From Metabacillus fastidiosus NBRC 101226 (GTDB taxonomy: Bacteria; Bacillota; Bacilli; Bacillales; Bacillaceae): 64,000 nt of DNA. The stretch lies in contig NZ_BCVG01000012.1 of NCBI RefSeq assembly GCF_001591625.1, positions 1 through 64,000 on the forward strand, written 5' to 3'. A model generated the notes under the pieces. That model saw only the letters and a list, made by a program, of their open reading frames with translations. It ran no database searches and was not told the origin of the DNA. A program made the position numbers and the translations under genes. Below, one piece after another: positions 37,122-47,737 of the stretch. Each line of letters opens with the position of its first letter. The stretch's first letter is position 1.

Positions 37122-38492
37122 TTATGCTCCTGGCGGTACAGTAGCATCATCAAATCGCCGTTCTAAATTAACGAATTTATTGTATTCTTTTACGAAAGCT
37201 AACTGTGCTGTCCCAACAGGACCGTTACGCTGTTTTGCAATAATGATCTCAATGATATTTTTATTTTCTGTTTCTTTATCATAATAATCATCTCGGTATA
37301 AGAAAGCGACGATATCGGCATCTTGTTCAATACTTCCCGATTCCCTTATATCAGACATCATCGGTCGTTTATCTTGACGCTGTTCCACTCCACGGGACAG
37401 CTGTGACAAGGCAATAACTGGAACTTTAAGTTCACGAGCCAGTTCTTTCAACGAACGAGAAATTTCAGAAACTTCCTGCTGACGATTATCTGTTCTACCG
37501 TTCCCTTGAATAAGTTGGAGATAGTCAATCAATACCATGCCAAGACCGCTATCCTGCTTTAATCTACGGCATTTTGCCCGAATATCACCGACGCGAATAC
37601 CTGGTGTATCATCAATATAGATACCAGCATTTGATAGGCTTCCCATCGCCATAGTTAGTTTACCCCAATCTTCCGCTGTTAAATTGCCTGTACGTAAATT
37701 TTGTGCATCGATATTCCCCTCGGCACAGAGCATCCTCATGACGAGCTGGTCAGCCCCCATCTCCAGACTGAATATAGCCACATTTTCATCTGTTTTAGTT
37801 GCTACGTTTTGTGCAATATTTAAAGCAAAGGCTGTTTTTCCTACTGAAGGTCTCGCTGCAACGATAATTAAATCATTTCGCTGGAAGCCGGCAGTCATTC
37901 TGTCGAGCTCAGTAAACCCTGTTGGAATACCAGTCGTTTCACCTTTCCTATTATGAAGAAGTTCAATATTATCGTAAGTTTGTACTAGTACATCCTTTAT
38001 ATTCTGAAAGGCACCGACATTTTTCTTTTGAGCAACTTCCATAATTCTCTTCTCGGCTTCACCAAGCAGAACCTGGACTTCATCTTCACGGCTGTAGCCA
38101 TCTGTGGCAATTTGAGTCGCTGTTCGGATAAGACGTCGTAAGATCGATTTTTCTTCGACAATTTTACTGTAGTATTCAATATTTGCCGCTGTCGGTACCG
38201 AGTTTGCCAAATCACTCAGATAAGAAACTCCACCTATTTCCTCAAGTAATTCCTGATCAGCTAAAATAGATGTTACCGTCACTAAATCAACCGGCTCGCC
38301 TTTATCAGCTAACGTGAGCATCGCATTGTATATTTTCTGATGTGTTGCCCGGTAGAAGTCTTCGGGTATTAATACTTCAGAAGCTAATACTAATGATGAA
38401 GGTTCTAGAAAAATAGCACCTAATACCGCTTGCTCTGCTTCAATATTTTGTGGTGGAATACGATCACCAAATAACTCGTTTATGATGATCAC
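37122..38492 (-). CDS. dnaB: Replicative DNA helicase DnaB
   Basis: 456 residues; called dnaC in B. subtilis. A hexameric ATP-driven 5'-3' helicase of the replication fork. The N-terminal DnaB domain (PPQNIEAEQAVLGAIFLEPS) and RecA-like core with Walker A ARPSVGKTAFALNIAQ, DYLQLIQG and LSQLSRGVEQRQDKRP are present. The start is unusual: the only canonical codon near the family N-terminus is GTG 38492, with AAAGGA only about two bases upstream. An ATA aligns better with the usual Met position. Confidence 0.96.
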   Translation of the reverse strand: MIIINELFGDRIPPQNIEAEQAVLGAIFLEPSSLVLASEVLIPEDFYRATHQKIYNAMLTLADKGEPVDLVTVTSILADQELLEEIGGVSYLSDLANSVPTAANIEYYSKIVEEKSILRRLIRTATQIATDGYSREDEVQVLLGEAEKRIMEVAQKKNVGAFQNIKDVLVQTYDNIELLHNRKGETTGIPTGFTELDRMTAGFQRNDLIIVAARPSVGKTAFALNIAQNVATKTDENVAIFSLEMGADQLVMRMLCAEGNIDAQNLRTGNLTAEDWGKLTMAMGSLSNAGIYIDDTPGIRVGDIRAKCRRLKQDSGLGMVLIDYLQLIQGNGRTDNRQQEVSEISRSLKELARELKVPVIALSQLSRGVEQRQDKRPMMSDIRESGSIEQDADIVAFLYRDDYYDKETENKNIIEIIIAKQRNGPVGTAQLAFVKEYNKFVNLERRFDDATVPPGA

Positions 38493-38535
38493 CGTCCTTT
38501 ATATTTAATTAAAATAATCTTAAGTACTAAGCATA

Positions 38536-38594
38536 TGAAAAATGTGATCATGCTTCAAGAGATTTATGACTCTTTCCACAAAATCACATTTTTA
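38536..38594 (-). terminator. Terminator of rplI
   Basis: AAAAATGTGAT/ATCACATTTTT outer stem and an inner AAGAG/CTCTT hairpin, five bases after the rplI stop. Confidence 0.75.
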
Positions 38595-38598
38595 AAAA

Positions 38599-39045
38599 TT
38601 ACTGTTCTTTTACATGAACTTTTACAGTTGCTGTTACTTCTGGATGAAGCTTAACAGGTACATTCGTATAACCTAGTGAACGAATTGCATCTGGAAGCTC
38701 AATTTTACGTTTATCAATCTTTATTTTATGGGATTTATTTAACTCATCCGCAATTTGCTTACTTGTAATTGAACCGAAAAGGCGGCCGCCTTCACCTGAT
38801 TTTGCTGTTAACTCAACCGTTAATTTTTCTAAAGTTTCTTTCAGTTCTTTTGATTGTTCTAATTCTTCAGCAGCTATAACTTCTTCTTTTTTCTTTTGTG
38901 CATCTAATGTTTTCATACTAGCATTTGTCGCTTCAACAGCTAAATTTTGTTTAAGTAAAAAGTTATGTGCGTAGCCGTCAGCCACATTTTTCACTTCGCC
39001 TTTTTTCCCTTTTCCTTTTACATCTTTCAAAAAGATAACCTTCAT
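38599..39045 (-). CDS. rplI: 50S ribosomal protein L9
   Basis: 148 residues. N-terminal rRNA-binding domain [20 protein letters not shown], a long helix and the C-terminal domain with [17 protein letters not shown] 39045 follows AAGGAGG and overlaps the gdpP stop (TGATG). A GTG three bases upstream is less likely. Confidence 0.97.
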   Translation of the reverse strand: MKVIFLKDVKGKGKKGEVKNVADGYAHNFLLKQNLAVEATNASMKTLDAQKKKEEVIAAEELEQSKELKETLEKLTVELTAKSGEGGRLFGSITSKQIADELNKSHKIKIDKRKIELPDAIRSLGYTNVPVKLHPEVTATVKVHVKEQ

Positions 39046-41021
39046 CACTTTATTCCTCCTTCAAGATACTCCTCTATTGCATTCTTTAATCTCTTTTCAG
39101 CTTCTTCTAATGTCGTATTATGAAGCTGTGTGGCTGCATTTGTTAGATGGCCGCCGCCACCTAATGCTTCCATAATAAGCTGGACATTTATATCACCTAA
39201 TGATCTTGCACTAATACCAATTACAGCCTCAGCTTTCATGGCGATAACGAATGAAGCTTCTACTCCATTCATTGTTAATAATGTATCAGAAGCTTGTGCA
39301 ATCGTCACCTGTTCGAAATATTCCTCCGCATGATAGTCTGCTGCAGCAATAGCAATTCCAGCTTTATAAATAACAGCCTTTTGAATAAGTTTAGCACGCT
39401 GAACGTAGTTTTCAATATTTTCCTTCATAAGCTTTTGAACAAGTACAGTATCTGCCCCTTTAGCTCTTAAATAGGAAGCTGCATCAAACGTTCTTGAACC
39501 AGTTCTTAATGTGAAGCTTTTTGTATCAACAATAATTCCTGCCAATAGTGCAGTTGCTTCGATAACATTCATTTTTAATTGCTTTGGCTGGTACTCTAAA
39601 AGCTCTGTCACAAGCTCTGCTGTAGAAGAAGCATACGGCTCCATATAAACGAGCAGCGGATCTTGAATAAATTCTTCCCCGCGGCGATGATGGTCAATAA
39701 CAATAACATTTTCACTTTTGGAAAGCAGTCTCTCATCAATAACGAGTGAAGGTTTATGTGTATCAAGCACAATTAATAATGAATCATTTGTCATAATTTC
39801 ATTAGCTTCATCAGGAGTAATAAACCAGGACCATAATTCTGAATGCTGCTTCAATTCAAAGATCAGCCGCTCAATTCCTGAATCAAGCTCATCAGGATTA
39901 ATTATAATAAACCCTTCTTTTCCATTCACTTGCGCAACTTTTAAAATCCCAAGTGCCGATCCGATCGCATCCATATCCGGAAATCTATGTCCCATAATAA
40001 TGACTTTATCACTCTCTATAATGATTTCCCTAAGTGCATGAGAAATCACACGTGCTCTTACCCTCGTCCGTTTCTCTATTGGATTTGTCTTTCCTCCAAA
40101 AAATTTCACTTTTCCATTCGTCTGCTTGATCGCTACTTGGTCCCCACCGCGGCCTAAAGCTAAATCCAAACTTGATTGTGCTAAATCCCCAAGCTCTGAA
40201 AGAGAGGAAACACCGCAGCCAACTCCAATACTAAGTGTTAATGATACGTTTTGTATCATTGCTTTTTCCCTTACCTCATCTAAAATGAGAAACTTTGACT
40301 TTTCAAGCTCTGTTAAAATATTTTCATTTAGGACTGCTAAAAAACGTTCTGATGAAACTCTCTTTAAATATATATCAAAATCTTTCGCCCATTTGTTAAG
40401 TAAAGATGTAATTTCATTATTAATCGTACTCCGTGATTGGTCGTCCATTCCCTGTGTTATTTCATCATAATTATCAAGAAAAATAAGACCTAATACCGTT
40501 CTTTCATCTTCATATTGTTTTTCAATTTCAATCTGCTCTGTCACATCAAAAAAATAAAGAAGACGTTCTTCTCTTTTTATAATAATTTTGAATTTTCTTT
40601 CATGCAGTGTAATTGTTTCCGTATTTACTTCCTGCTTTATTAATGGTACCAGAGAGTCAGCAACATTATATAAAGACTGACCTACCAATGAATTTTCACC
40701 GAAAATTGCTGAAATAAATGGATTCGTCCATTCAATGGAATAATTTTCATTGAATAAAATAATTCCAATCGGCATTTCCATTAATGCCTCTTCCCCAACC
40801 TTTTTCAACCGGTAAGAAAGCGTTGAAATATAATCTTCCATCATAGATTTGATTTTCAAATCAGCTTGCTTTAAAAAATATAAAACAATGGATAATATAA
40901 TGATTCCAATTACTCCTATTATCCAGTTGAAAAAAAGAAGAGCTAAAATAGCAGCTATCGTTATCCCAATTAAAGCAATCAAAGGATATCTCAATAATGA
41001 TTTATCATAAAAACTTGGCAA
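39045..41021 (-). CDS. gdpP: Cyclic di-AMP phosphodiesterase GdpP
   Basis: 658 residues; B. subtilis YybT. Two membrane helices (about 10-55), a PAS-like domain, a degenerate GGDEF domain (region around [10 protein letters not shown], no GGDEF motif) and DHH-DHHA1 catalytic domains are present. The latter have [20 protein letters not shown] and VIDHHRRG for two metal ions. A C-terminal [10 protein letters not shown] binds substrate. It hydrolyses c-di-AMP to pApA, affecting potassium and wall homeostasis. Overlaps rplI by one base. Confidence 0.95.
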   Translation of the reverse strand: MPSFYDKSLLRYPLIALIGITIAAILALLFFNWIIGVIGIIILSIVLYFLKQADLKIKSMMEDYISTLSYRLKKVGEEALMEMPIGIILFNENYSIEWTNPFISAIFGENSLVGQSLYNVADSLVPLIKQEVNTETITLHERKFKIIIKREERLLYFFDVTEQIEIEKQYEDERTVLGLIFLDNYDEITQGMDDQSRSTINNEITSLLNKWAKDFDIYLKRVSSERFLAVLNENILTELEKSKFLILDEVREKAMIQNVSLTLSIGVGCGVSSLSELGDLAQSSLDLALGRGGDQVAIKQTNGKVKFFGGKTNPIEKRTRVRARVISHALREIIIESDKVIIMGHRFPDMDAIGSALGILKVAQVNGKEGFIIINPDELDSGIERLIFELKQHSELWSWFITPDEANEIMTNDSLLIVLDTHKPSLVIDERLLSKSENVIVIDHHRRGEEFIQDPLLVYMEPYASSTAELVTELLEYQPKQLKMNVIEATALLAGIIVDTKSFTLRTGSRTFDAASYLRAKGADTVLVQKLMKENIENYVQRAKLIQKAVIYKAGIAIAAADYHAEEYFEQVTIAQASDTLLTMNGVEASFVIAMKAEAVIGISARSLGDINVQLIMEALGGGGHLTNAATQLHNTTLEEAEKRLKNAIEEYLEGGIK

Positions 41022-42023
41022 TCATTCTCATCTCCTCGCGGGCAGCGAAGCCAACATTACTATTATTTAAAATTTCCACGTATATTTAAGTCTATGTTAA
41101 TTATAACTAATATTGTTACAGCATAAAAAATATTATATAAAACAGATGATAATTACTAAAAGCATGCATATTCGAATACATCTGTATAACTTATTAGAAT
41201 ATCCATTATGGATATTCTAAATAAAGAACTTTTGTAATCAGAAACCTTTGTTTATAATATGTCATAAAAAATATTTAAGCAATAAAAATAAAAATTCTAT
41301 TTAGCATTAAGTATATTATATATTTAAACCATTCTTCAATTTTTTGAATTCATTTATGAATTTTCGACGCAAGGAATTTATCCTAAATAATCCAATAGAA
41401 TGAGTAAAAATTTCAAGTCAATATTTAACTAGATTTTATAGTGATATCGTTAGCTAATATTTTCAAATTACTATATTTCAAGAAAATGGAATATCCTTTC
41501 TTTAATTAAAGGGAAAAATTCAGTTAGGGGAAATATTTTTTTAAAAATTGTTTTTCACTTTTAACACATACTCATATTACCATGTATAAAATTATAGTGA
41601 TAAGAAGATATTAATGATTTAAACGATAAAAAGAAGAGTACTTCTATTTTATTACATATAACATTTAGTAAATTATTTTTCAATTAGATATAGAAAATTA
41701 TAAATTGTTTTAAAAATTAGAGTTCTATTATCTGATTTAATAACTACATTTCATATTTTAACTTATCAATAAAACATTATTTATTAATTACAAGTGCCCC
41801 ACCTTTTAAAATTTCATCCCAGCATGTATCATTTCCTTGTCACCTAATCAATTCATTCGGAATATTAATTAAACATATATTATTTAAACCCCTATCCATT
41901 TCGGAAACCTCATTCCCCTCATAATGATTAATCAGCAGAATATTGAAGTTACTTTTTATTTTCTCCGATAATGAAGTATGCAAGTCAATAACATCTTTAT
42001 AAGCCACCATTACTCTACTAAAT
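41022..42023. other. AT-rich gap without intact gene
   Basis: Very AT-rich sequence between gdpP and rpsR. In B. subtilis yybS and other genes lie here; no YybS-like frame is seen. A minus-strand open stretch (about 41840-42010: VIDLHTSLSEKIKSNFNIL, then NIPNELIR, a stop, then WDEILKGGALVIN) suggests a decayed gene end. No RNA gene or repeat is recognised. Confidence 0.5.
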
Positions 42024-42057
42024 AAAAAAAAGACACTCAAAATGAGTATCTTTTTTT
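42024..42057 (-). terminator. Terminator of rpsF-ssb-rpsR operon
   Basis: AAAGA(C/T)ACTCA stem pairs with TGAGTATCTTT and has eight T on the minus strand. Confidence 0.8.
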
Positions 42058-42067
42058 AAAGAAACTA

Positions 42068-42325
<258 letters not shown>

Positions 42326-42343
42326 CTATTATTTTTATATAAA

Positions 42344-42886
42344 TTAAAACGGTAAATCATCATCAGAGATATCGATCGGTTTGCCATCGTTAGCAAATGG
42401 ATCATTATCAAAGCTTGTACGCTCTTGATTACGCTGATTTTGATCTGAACCGAAAGGATCTTGGTTGCTGTTGTTATTAGGACCAAAGTTGTTATTATTG
42501 CTGTTGTAATTACCTGCGCTGCCGTAATTATTGTTATTAGCAAAATTACCGCCGCCACCGCTACTGCCTTTAGGCTCTAAGAATTGAACGCCCTCTGCAA
42601 CAACCTCTGTTACATAGACCCGTTTTCCCGTCTGATCTTCATAACTGCGTGATTGTAAACGGCCATCAACGCCTGCTAAATTTCCTTTTTTCAAGAAATT
42701 TGCAACGTTCTCTGCCTGGCGGCGCCAAACAACACAGTTAATAAAATCTGCTTCTCTCTCACCTTGCTGGTTTGTAAACGTACGGTTAACAGCTAATGTA
42801 AAAGTAGCAACAGCTGCTCCACTTGGAGTATAACGAAGCTCAGGGTCTCTTGTTAATCTTCCGACTAAGACAACTCGATTTAACAT
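42344..42886 (-). CDS. ssb: Single-stranded DNA-binding protein
   Basis: 180 residues. An N-terminal OB fold ([20 protein letters not shown]) is followed by a Gly/Asn/Ser-rich linker of tandem Asn runs and the acidic tip DDDLPF that recruits repair and replication partners. ATG 42886 has AAAGGATGG at proper spacing, while the upstream ATG lies inside that site. Middle gene of the S6-SSB-S18 operon. Confidence 0.97.
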   Translation of the reverse strand: MLNRVVLVGRLTRDPELRYTPSGAAVATFTLAVNRTFTNQQGEREADFINCVVWRRQAENVANFLKKGNLAGVDGRLQSRSYEDQTGKRVYVTEVVAEGVQFLEPKGSSGGGGNFANNNNYGSAGNYNSNNNNFGPNNNSNQDPFGSDQNQRNQERTSFDNDPFANDGKPIDISDDDLPF

Positions 42887-42926
42887 CAGAACCATCCTTT
42901 TTTAATATCTTTTCTCTAATAAAAGA

Positions 42927-43217
42927 TTAATTTTCTTTTTTAATAACGATATGACGGATAATGTCTTCGCTAATCTTCGCTAAGCGGTCAAATTCTTGAA
43001 CAGCAGCAGCTTCAGAATTAACTTGAAGAAGCATGTAGTAACCATCACGGAAATCGTTAATTTCATATGCTAAGCGGCGTTTTCCCCACTCTTTTGCTTC
43101 AGCTACTTCCGCACCATTATCAGATAAAATACCGTTGAAACGTTCTGTTACAGCAGTTTTTGCTTCATCTTCAATGTTTGGGCGGATGATATACATGATT
43201 TCGTATTGTTTCATCAT
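42927..43217 (-). CDS. rpsF: 30S ribosomal protein S6
   Basis: 95-96 residues: [17 protein letters not shown], the [20 protein letters not shown] segment, and a Lys-rich end. AAGGAGG precedes two consecutive ATG codons (43217, 43214), both usable. S6 pairs with S18 in the small subunit; their complex is known to bind a leader structure of this mRNA. Confidence 0.97.
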   Translation of the reverse strand: MMKQYEIMYIIRPNIEDEAKTAVTERFNGILSDNGAEVAEAKEWGKRRLAYEINDFRDGYYMLLQVNSEAAAVQEFDRLAKISEDIIRHIVIKKEN

Positions 43218-43227
43218 CTTACACCTC

Positions 43228-43260
43228 CTTTTGGTCTAAACGGCTCAAAAATTGAGCAAG
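43228..43260 (-). promoter_or_regulatory. Candidate S6:S18 autoregulatory leader hairpin
   Basis: On the minus strand GCTCAATTTTTGAGC forms a hairpin followed by CCG, 10-30 bases before the rpsF ribosome binding site. The reported S6:S18-binding leader motif has a hairpin next to a CCG; the match is suggestive, not proven. Confidence 0.45.
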
Positions 43261-43332
43261 GAGCAATTAATGTTATTAAATTACTCACAGTTAGAGATTA
43301 TACCAAGTTTTTTCATATCCCGCAACTTTTAA

Positions 43333-44433
43333 TTAAACATTAAATCGGAAATGAATAACATCACCGTCTTGGACAATATATTCTTTTCCTTCTAAACGCA
43401 CTCTTCCCGCTTCACGTGCAGCTGTCATTGATCCGTTTGAGAGAAGGTCATCGTATGACACTGTTTCTGCACGAATAAATCCTCTTTCAAAATCAGTATG
43501 GATAATTCCCGCACATTGTGGTGCCTTCATGCCTTTTCTAAATGTCCATGCTCTTACTTCCTGTTCACCTGCTGTGAAATAAGTAGCTAGTCCAAGTAAA
43601 TGGTAAGAAGTTCTAATTAATTGATCCAGTCCAGACTCTTCAATTCCTAGCTCTTCTAAGAACATTGCCTTTTCTTCGCCTTCAAGCTCAACAATTTCAG
43701 ACTCAATCTTTGCACAAATGACAATTACTTCTGCATTCTCTACTGCTGCATATTCACGAACTTTTTGAACATATTCATTATCATTTGAATCTGCTACTTC
43801 ATCTTCCCCAACATTAGCAACATATAAAATTGGTTTAATCGTTAAAAGATGGAGCTGTTTAACAAGCTTTAATTGTTCTTCTGTAAATTCGATTGAACGA
43901 GCTGGTTTTTCCTGCTCAAATGCTTCCTTTAATTTCACTAATGCTTCATGTTCAAACACAGCATTTTTATCCTTTTGCTTCGCTAATTTACCAACACGGT
44001 CAATTCGCTTATCAACAGTTTCAAGATCGGCTAAGATTAACTCTAAATTAATCGTTTCAATATCTGAAATTGGATCAACTTTACCAGAAACATGTGTAAT
44101 ATTATCATCAGCAAAACAGCGAACAACATGACAAATTGCATCCACTTCACGAATATGAGAAAGGAATTTATTCCCTAATCCTTCCCCTTTACTCGCACCC
44201 TTAACAATCCCAGCAATATCAGTAAATTCAAATGCTGTCGGTACAGTCTTTTTCGGTTTAACAAGGTCCGTTAATTTCTGCAGACGGTGATCAGGTACTT
44301 CTACGATTCCTACATTCGGATCAATCGTACAGAAAGGATAGTTTGCAGATTCTGCACCTGCTTGTGTAATTGCATTAAATAAAGTTGATTTACCGACATT
44401 CGGAAGACCAACGATTCCAGCTGTTAACGCCAT
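43333..44433 (-). CDS. ychF: Redox-regulated ATPase YchF
   Basis: 366 residues, an Obg-like P-loop protein (OLA1/YchF) that prefers ATP. G1 is GLPNVGKSTLFNAIT, G3 FTDIAGIVKGA, and the variant G4 carries the ATP-specific change. A coiled-coil insertion (LADLETVDKRIDRVGKLAKQ) and C-terminal TGS domain ending VIHFRFNV follow. It is associated with ribosomes and stress response. Conserved position upstream of rpsF. Confidence 0.96.
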   Translation of the reverse strand: MALTAGIVGLPNVGKSTLFNAITQAGAESANYPFCTIDPNVGIVEVPDHRLQKLTDLVKPKKTVPTAFEFTDIAGIVKGASKGEGLGNKFLSHIREVDAICHVVRCFADDNITHVSGKVDPISDIETINLELILADLETVDKRIDRVGKLAKQKDKNAVFEHEALVKLKEAFEQEKPARSIEFTEEQLKLVKQLHLLTIKPILYVANVGEDEVADSNDNEYVQKVREYAAVENAEVIVICAKIESEIVELEGEEKAMFLEELGIEESGLDQLIRTSYHLLGLATYFTAGEQEVRAWTFRKGMKAPQCAGIIHTDFERGFIRAETVSYDDLLSNGSMTAAREAGRVRLEGKEYIVQDGDVIHFRFNV

Positions 44434-44531
44434 GTTTCCACTCCTCTATTCTTAAGAAATGCGCAAGCAGACTTGCTTACGCCACACAATTCTCTCCATT
44501 AGAAAATTATACTTTCTTATTTTTAAATTCC

Positions 44532-44674
44532 ATTTATCCCACTCTTAACGGGCAGTAAGACTCTCATCTCAAAATTTGAGGATACAAAGAAGATAGACGG
44601 GAGACCCAACTGCCCATAAAGGTCCGATAAGTGCAACTAACCATCAGTGAAGGACGTGTGATCTCCACTGATGG
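44532..44674 (+). repeat. Structured dispersed repeat element
   Basis: The unit starts TTTATCCCACTCTTAACGGG. It contains an outer GGGCAGT/ACTGCCC pair (44550-44615) with an inner CTCAAAATTTGAG palindrome, then a perfect nine-base hairpin CCATCAGTG/CACTGATGG (44641-44674). Its first 27 bases recur at 1-27 on the opposite strand. No coding sequence is inside. It looks like a MITE-like or RNA-structured intergenic repeat. Confidence 0.65.
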
Positions 44675-44738
44675 AAATCTTCTTTATTATCTTTCCAATT
44701 ATAGTTATCAATCTATGAAAAGACAAGCTTATCCCTAA

Positions 44739-44936
44739 TTACTCCTCATGCTTCACTAACACTTTTTTCATTTTCTTTGCGAATTCTTTTCTTGGTATTA
44801 ACACACTATGTCCACAGCCTTCGCATTTAATTCGTACATCCATACCCATGCGGATAATTTTCCATCGATTTGCTCCACACGGATGCTGCTTCTTCATCTC
44901 AACGACATCGTTCATTCCGAATTCCTTATCAACCAT
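44739..44936 (-). CDS. DUF951 family protein (YyzM-like)
   Basis: 65 residues: FGMNDVVEMKKQHPCGANRW, IIRMGMDVRIKCEGCGHSVL. The Cys set (HPCG, CEGCGH) probably binds zinc. A small conserved bacillus protein found next to ychF; function unknown. It follows the MscS gene by 12 bases and is likely cotranscribed with it. Confidence 0.93.
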   Translation of the reverse strand: MVDKEFGMNDVVEMKKQHPCGANRWKIIRMGMDVRIKCEGCGHSVLIPRKEFAKKMKKVLVKHEE

Positions 44937-44948
44937 GGAAAAAACCCC

Positions 44949-45833
44949 CTAATTACTGCTTCTTACTTCTTCTTTGCTATACATGACCATACGCGGGTAC
45001 GGAATATCAACTCCGTTTTCGTCTAATCTTGTTTTAATCTCTTTACGAAGTTCCCTTGCAATATAGAAATTTTGCCTTGGTTTTACTTCACATGTAACAC
45101 GCAGCACAATTTCTGATGTTCCAAGCATTTGTACACCTAAAAGTTCCGGAGGCTTAACGATCTCTTCGTATTTATCAGTCATTTCCTCCAATACCTCTTT
45201 AATTATATTTTCCACTCTTTCAATATTCTCTCCATACGCAATGCTAACATCTACATAAGCAACACTATTATGAACAGAATAATTTGTTACTTCGACAATA
45301 TTTCCATTCGGAATAATATGTACTTCCCCTGTCCAGCTTTTAAATTTTACAGTCCTCAAACCAATCTCTTCAACCGTTCCTTCTAAGTTTCCTATTTTCA
45401 CATAATCTCCGACTGAAAACTGGTCCTCAAAAATAATAAAAAATCCTGTAATAATGTCTCGAACAAGGTTCTGCGCACCAAAACCGATTGCTAAACCAGC
45501 AATTCCGGCCCCTGCTAATAATGCGCCGACTTTAAATGTCAGCGTTTCTAAAATCATAATAATAGCATTGAAATAAATAACATATCTCAATACATTTTGG
45601 AGCAGTCTTAAAAGAGTTGCTTCCCTTCTCTCTGAATAGTTCAAAGGAGATTTCATTCGCAATAAAAAGATTTTCTGAATCGCTATTTTTCCAATTCTAA
45701 TAACAATGGAAGAGACAATGACAATCAGGAAAATCTTAAATGCTCCTTGACCGATCATTATCCATAATTCAGGCTGTGTTACTTTTTCGTAAAACTGAAT
45801 CCAAAACGTTTCTGCTACTCTCATTTTCATCAC
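44949..45833 (-). CDS. MscS family mechanosensitive channel
   Basis: 294 residues. Three membrane helices with the pore helix containing GALLAGAGIAGLAIGFGAQN, then the beta domain IFEDQFSVGDYVKIGNLEGT and HIIPNGNIVEVTNYS. It opens under membrane tension to release solutes. Close to the YkuT/YggB-type channels of this locus in bacilli. Confidence 0.94.
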   Translation of the reverse strand: MMKMRVAETFWIQFYEKVTQPELWIMIGQGAFKIFLIVIVSSIVIRIGKIAIQKIFLLRMKSPLNYSERREATLLRLLQNVLRYVIYFNAIIMILETLTFKVGALLAGAGIAGLAIGFGAQNLVRDIITGFFIIFEDQFSVGDYVKIGNLEGTVEEIGLRTVKFKSWTGEVHIIPNGNIVEVTNYSVHNSVAYVDVSIAYGENIERVENIIKEVLEEMTDKYEEIVKPPELLGVQMLGTSEIVLRVTCEVKPRQNFYIARELRKEIKTRLDENGVDIPYPRMVMYSKEEVRSSN

Positions 45834-45841
45834 CTTTTTAA

Positions 45842-45894
45842 AAATAAGGGTCGCTTTTTCTAAAATAAAATTAGAAAAAGCGGACCCTTATTTA
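45842..45894 (-). terminator. Terminator between YkvI-like gene and mscS
   Basis: AATAAGGGTCGCTTTTTCTA and its inverted copy form a stem of about 20 bases with one bulge, followed by T-rich sequence on the minus strand. Confidence 0.8.
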
Positions 45895-45927
45895 AGAAGT
45901 CTCTTCTATTTTAGCAAGTTTTCTTTA

Positions 45928-46941
45928 TTATTTGTAGCGGTTCGTTATTGGGAAAAGCAAAATAGACATAAGTAAGTATAAATTAATTAGGCCATACAGC
46001 GGATAAAGAATGGCCACCAAGTTAGAAAATCCAAATTTTGTGAATGGAATCATAAGCAACACTAATATAAAAGCCATTAACCATAGAGGTATTTTTATTT
46101 GTTGTTTAAACCTTGATGCCAGTCCAAAAACTCCGGAAACAGCTGTCGTATAAATTGCTACCCAAAGCATAAAAGACATAAAAATAAATAAGGAAAATGG
46201 AGAACCTTTTAAAACTGCAAATAACGGAATTTCATATTCACCTATATAATCAGAAATCTGGATTAGTGCTTCATTATATACGAAGGAAATAACCCCGAGC
46301 ACTACCCCGCTTCCAACACTTGCAATCTTTGCTTCTTTTAACCCCTTAATTTCTTTTCCAATTGCCGAAAGAACAGCAATAAGCGGAAGAATATTCAAGG
46401 ATGTAAATGTAAATGCAGACGGCCAATTATATTGCTGTTTTAGATCTAGCAGCCATGAGTGATTATTAGAAACACTGTATGAAAATAAAACATAAAGCAG
46501 ACCAGTAATCAGCAATGGAATAATGACAACGTTCAGGCGAATAATTCCATTGATATTACTAAAAAAAAGTAACACAAGCAGGACTGAGAAAAAAATAATT
46601 CCCGCCCAATATGGAATATTGTATGCTTCAAGTGTCGCTCCACCGCCTGCAATCATCACAACTGTCGTAGTAAATAAATATACTACAATTAATACATCAT
46701 ACACATAAGATAATTTCGTCCCAACTAATCTCTCAATAACTGGAAAGAAATGTTCTGATTGTTCTTCATAACTGATTTTCATAATGACATAGCAGGCAAC
46801 GATGAAAATAACTGTAAAAATACAAATAGCTAGTCCGCTTTCAAAACCAAAAAATTCCCATAATTCTCTTCCAGATGCATATCCTGCTCCAATAATCGTT
46901 CCTAAAATTAAAAACATCCATTTCAAACCTGACCTAATCAT
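45928..46941 (-). CDS. YkvI family membrane transporter-like protein
   Basis: 337 residues with about ten helices. The N-terminal segment LGTIIGAGYASGRELWEFFG resembles the start of APC-superfamily and YkvI/COG3949 proteins, where the first helix is broken by small residues. Substrate is unknown. It is divergent from yyaC and has its own terminator. Confidence 0.8.
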   Translation of the reverse strand: MIRSGLKWMFLILGTIIGAGYASGRELWEFFGFESGLAICIFTVIFIVACYVIMKISYEEQSEHFFPVIERLVGTKLSYVYDVLIVVYLFTTTVVMIAGGGATLEAYNIPYWAGIIFFSVLLVLLFFSNINGIIRLNVVIIPLLITGLLYVLFSYSVSNNHSWLLDLKQQYNWPSAFTFTSLNILPLIAVLSAIGKEIKGLKEAKIASVGSGVVLGVISFVYNEALIQISDYIGEYEIPLFAVLKGSPFSLFIFMSFMLWVAIYTTAVSGVFGLASRFKQQIKIPLWLMAFILVLLMIPFTKFGFSNLVAILYPLYGLINLYLLMSILLFPITNRYK

Positions 46942-47039
46942 ATTTTCACCTCGTAAGGATGTCCAATTTTTTACCGTTGATGTATAGAAATGAATATTCT
47001 TCCGTATACTGTTACTACTATGACGTGGGAGTGAATTCT

Positions 47040-47660
47040 ATGAATCTAAAATCGGGACTATTTCAAGCTGATAAAGATCGAAACCGTATTTATTATGATG
47101 AAGAAAATGCCCATAAAATCTTATCGTCCTCACTATATGAACTGCTACCACGAATAATGACCAAGCCGATCGTTATCGTTTGTATCGGAACAGATCGGTC
47201 GACTGGCGACAGTCTAGGGCCTATTGTTGGTACAACAATAAAAAAACAACTCTCGCATTTTAATGTATTTGGTACATTAAAAGATCCAGTCCATGCTGTA
47301 AATCTAGAGGACACGATGCAAAAAATTAAAAATGAGTTTAATAATCCTTTCATCATTGCAATTGATGCTTGCTTAGGAAAAATAAAAAGTGTTGGATATA
47401 TTCAAGTAGGTAAAGGGCCTATTAAACCAGGGGCTGGCGTGAATAAAGTTCTTCCAGCAGTAGGAAATATGCACATTACAGGAATTGTAAATGTAAGCGG
47501 ATTTATGGAGTATTTCGTTTTACAAAATACAAGGTTACATCTTGTGATGGATATGGCTAATATTATTGCAGAAGGAATTATTGAAACCGAAAAATCTTAT
47601 CTGCATAAACGAAATTCCTTAAAAGCAAATTGGATGGATAAAATGGATAATACATTCTAA
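47040..47660 (+). CDS. yyaC: Spore protease-like protein YyaC
   Basis: 206 residues of the DUF1256 family, related in fold to the germination protease GPR. It has VCIGTDRSTGDSLGPIVGT, IAIDACLG and KPGAGVNKVLPAVGNMHITG. The frame extends upstream to 46959, but ATG 47040 follows GGGAGTGA and gives the family N-terminus MNLKSG. It is the only plus-strand gene in this stretch, convergent with parB. Presence fits a spore former. Confidence 0.94.
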   Translation: MNLKSGLFQADKDRNRIYYDEENAHKILSSSLYELLPRIMTKPIVIVCIGTDRSTGDSLGPIVGTTIKKQLSHFNVFGTLKDPVHAVNLEDTMQKIKNEFNNPFIIAIDACLGKIKSVGYIQVGKGPIKPGAGVNKVLPAVGNMHITGIVNVSGFMEYFVLQNTRLHLVMDMANIIAEGIIETEKSYLHKRNSLKANWMDKMDNTF

Positions 47661-47737
47661 TTTTATCTCCATGCCAATATAAATAAGAGTAATTTAATAA
47701 TTCATTTCAATGGAGGCAGATTATAAATATGTGGAAA

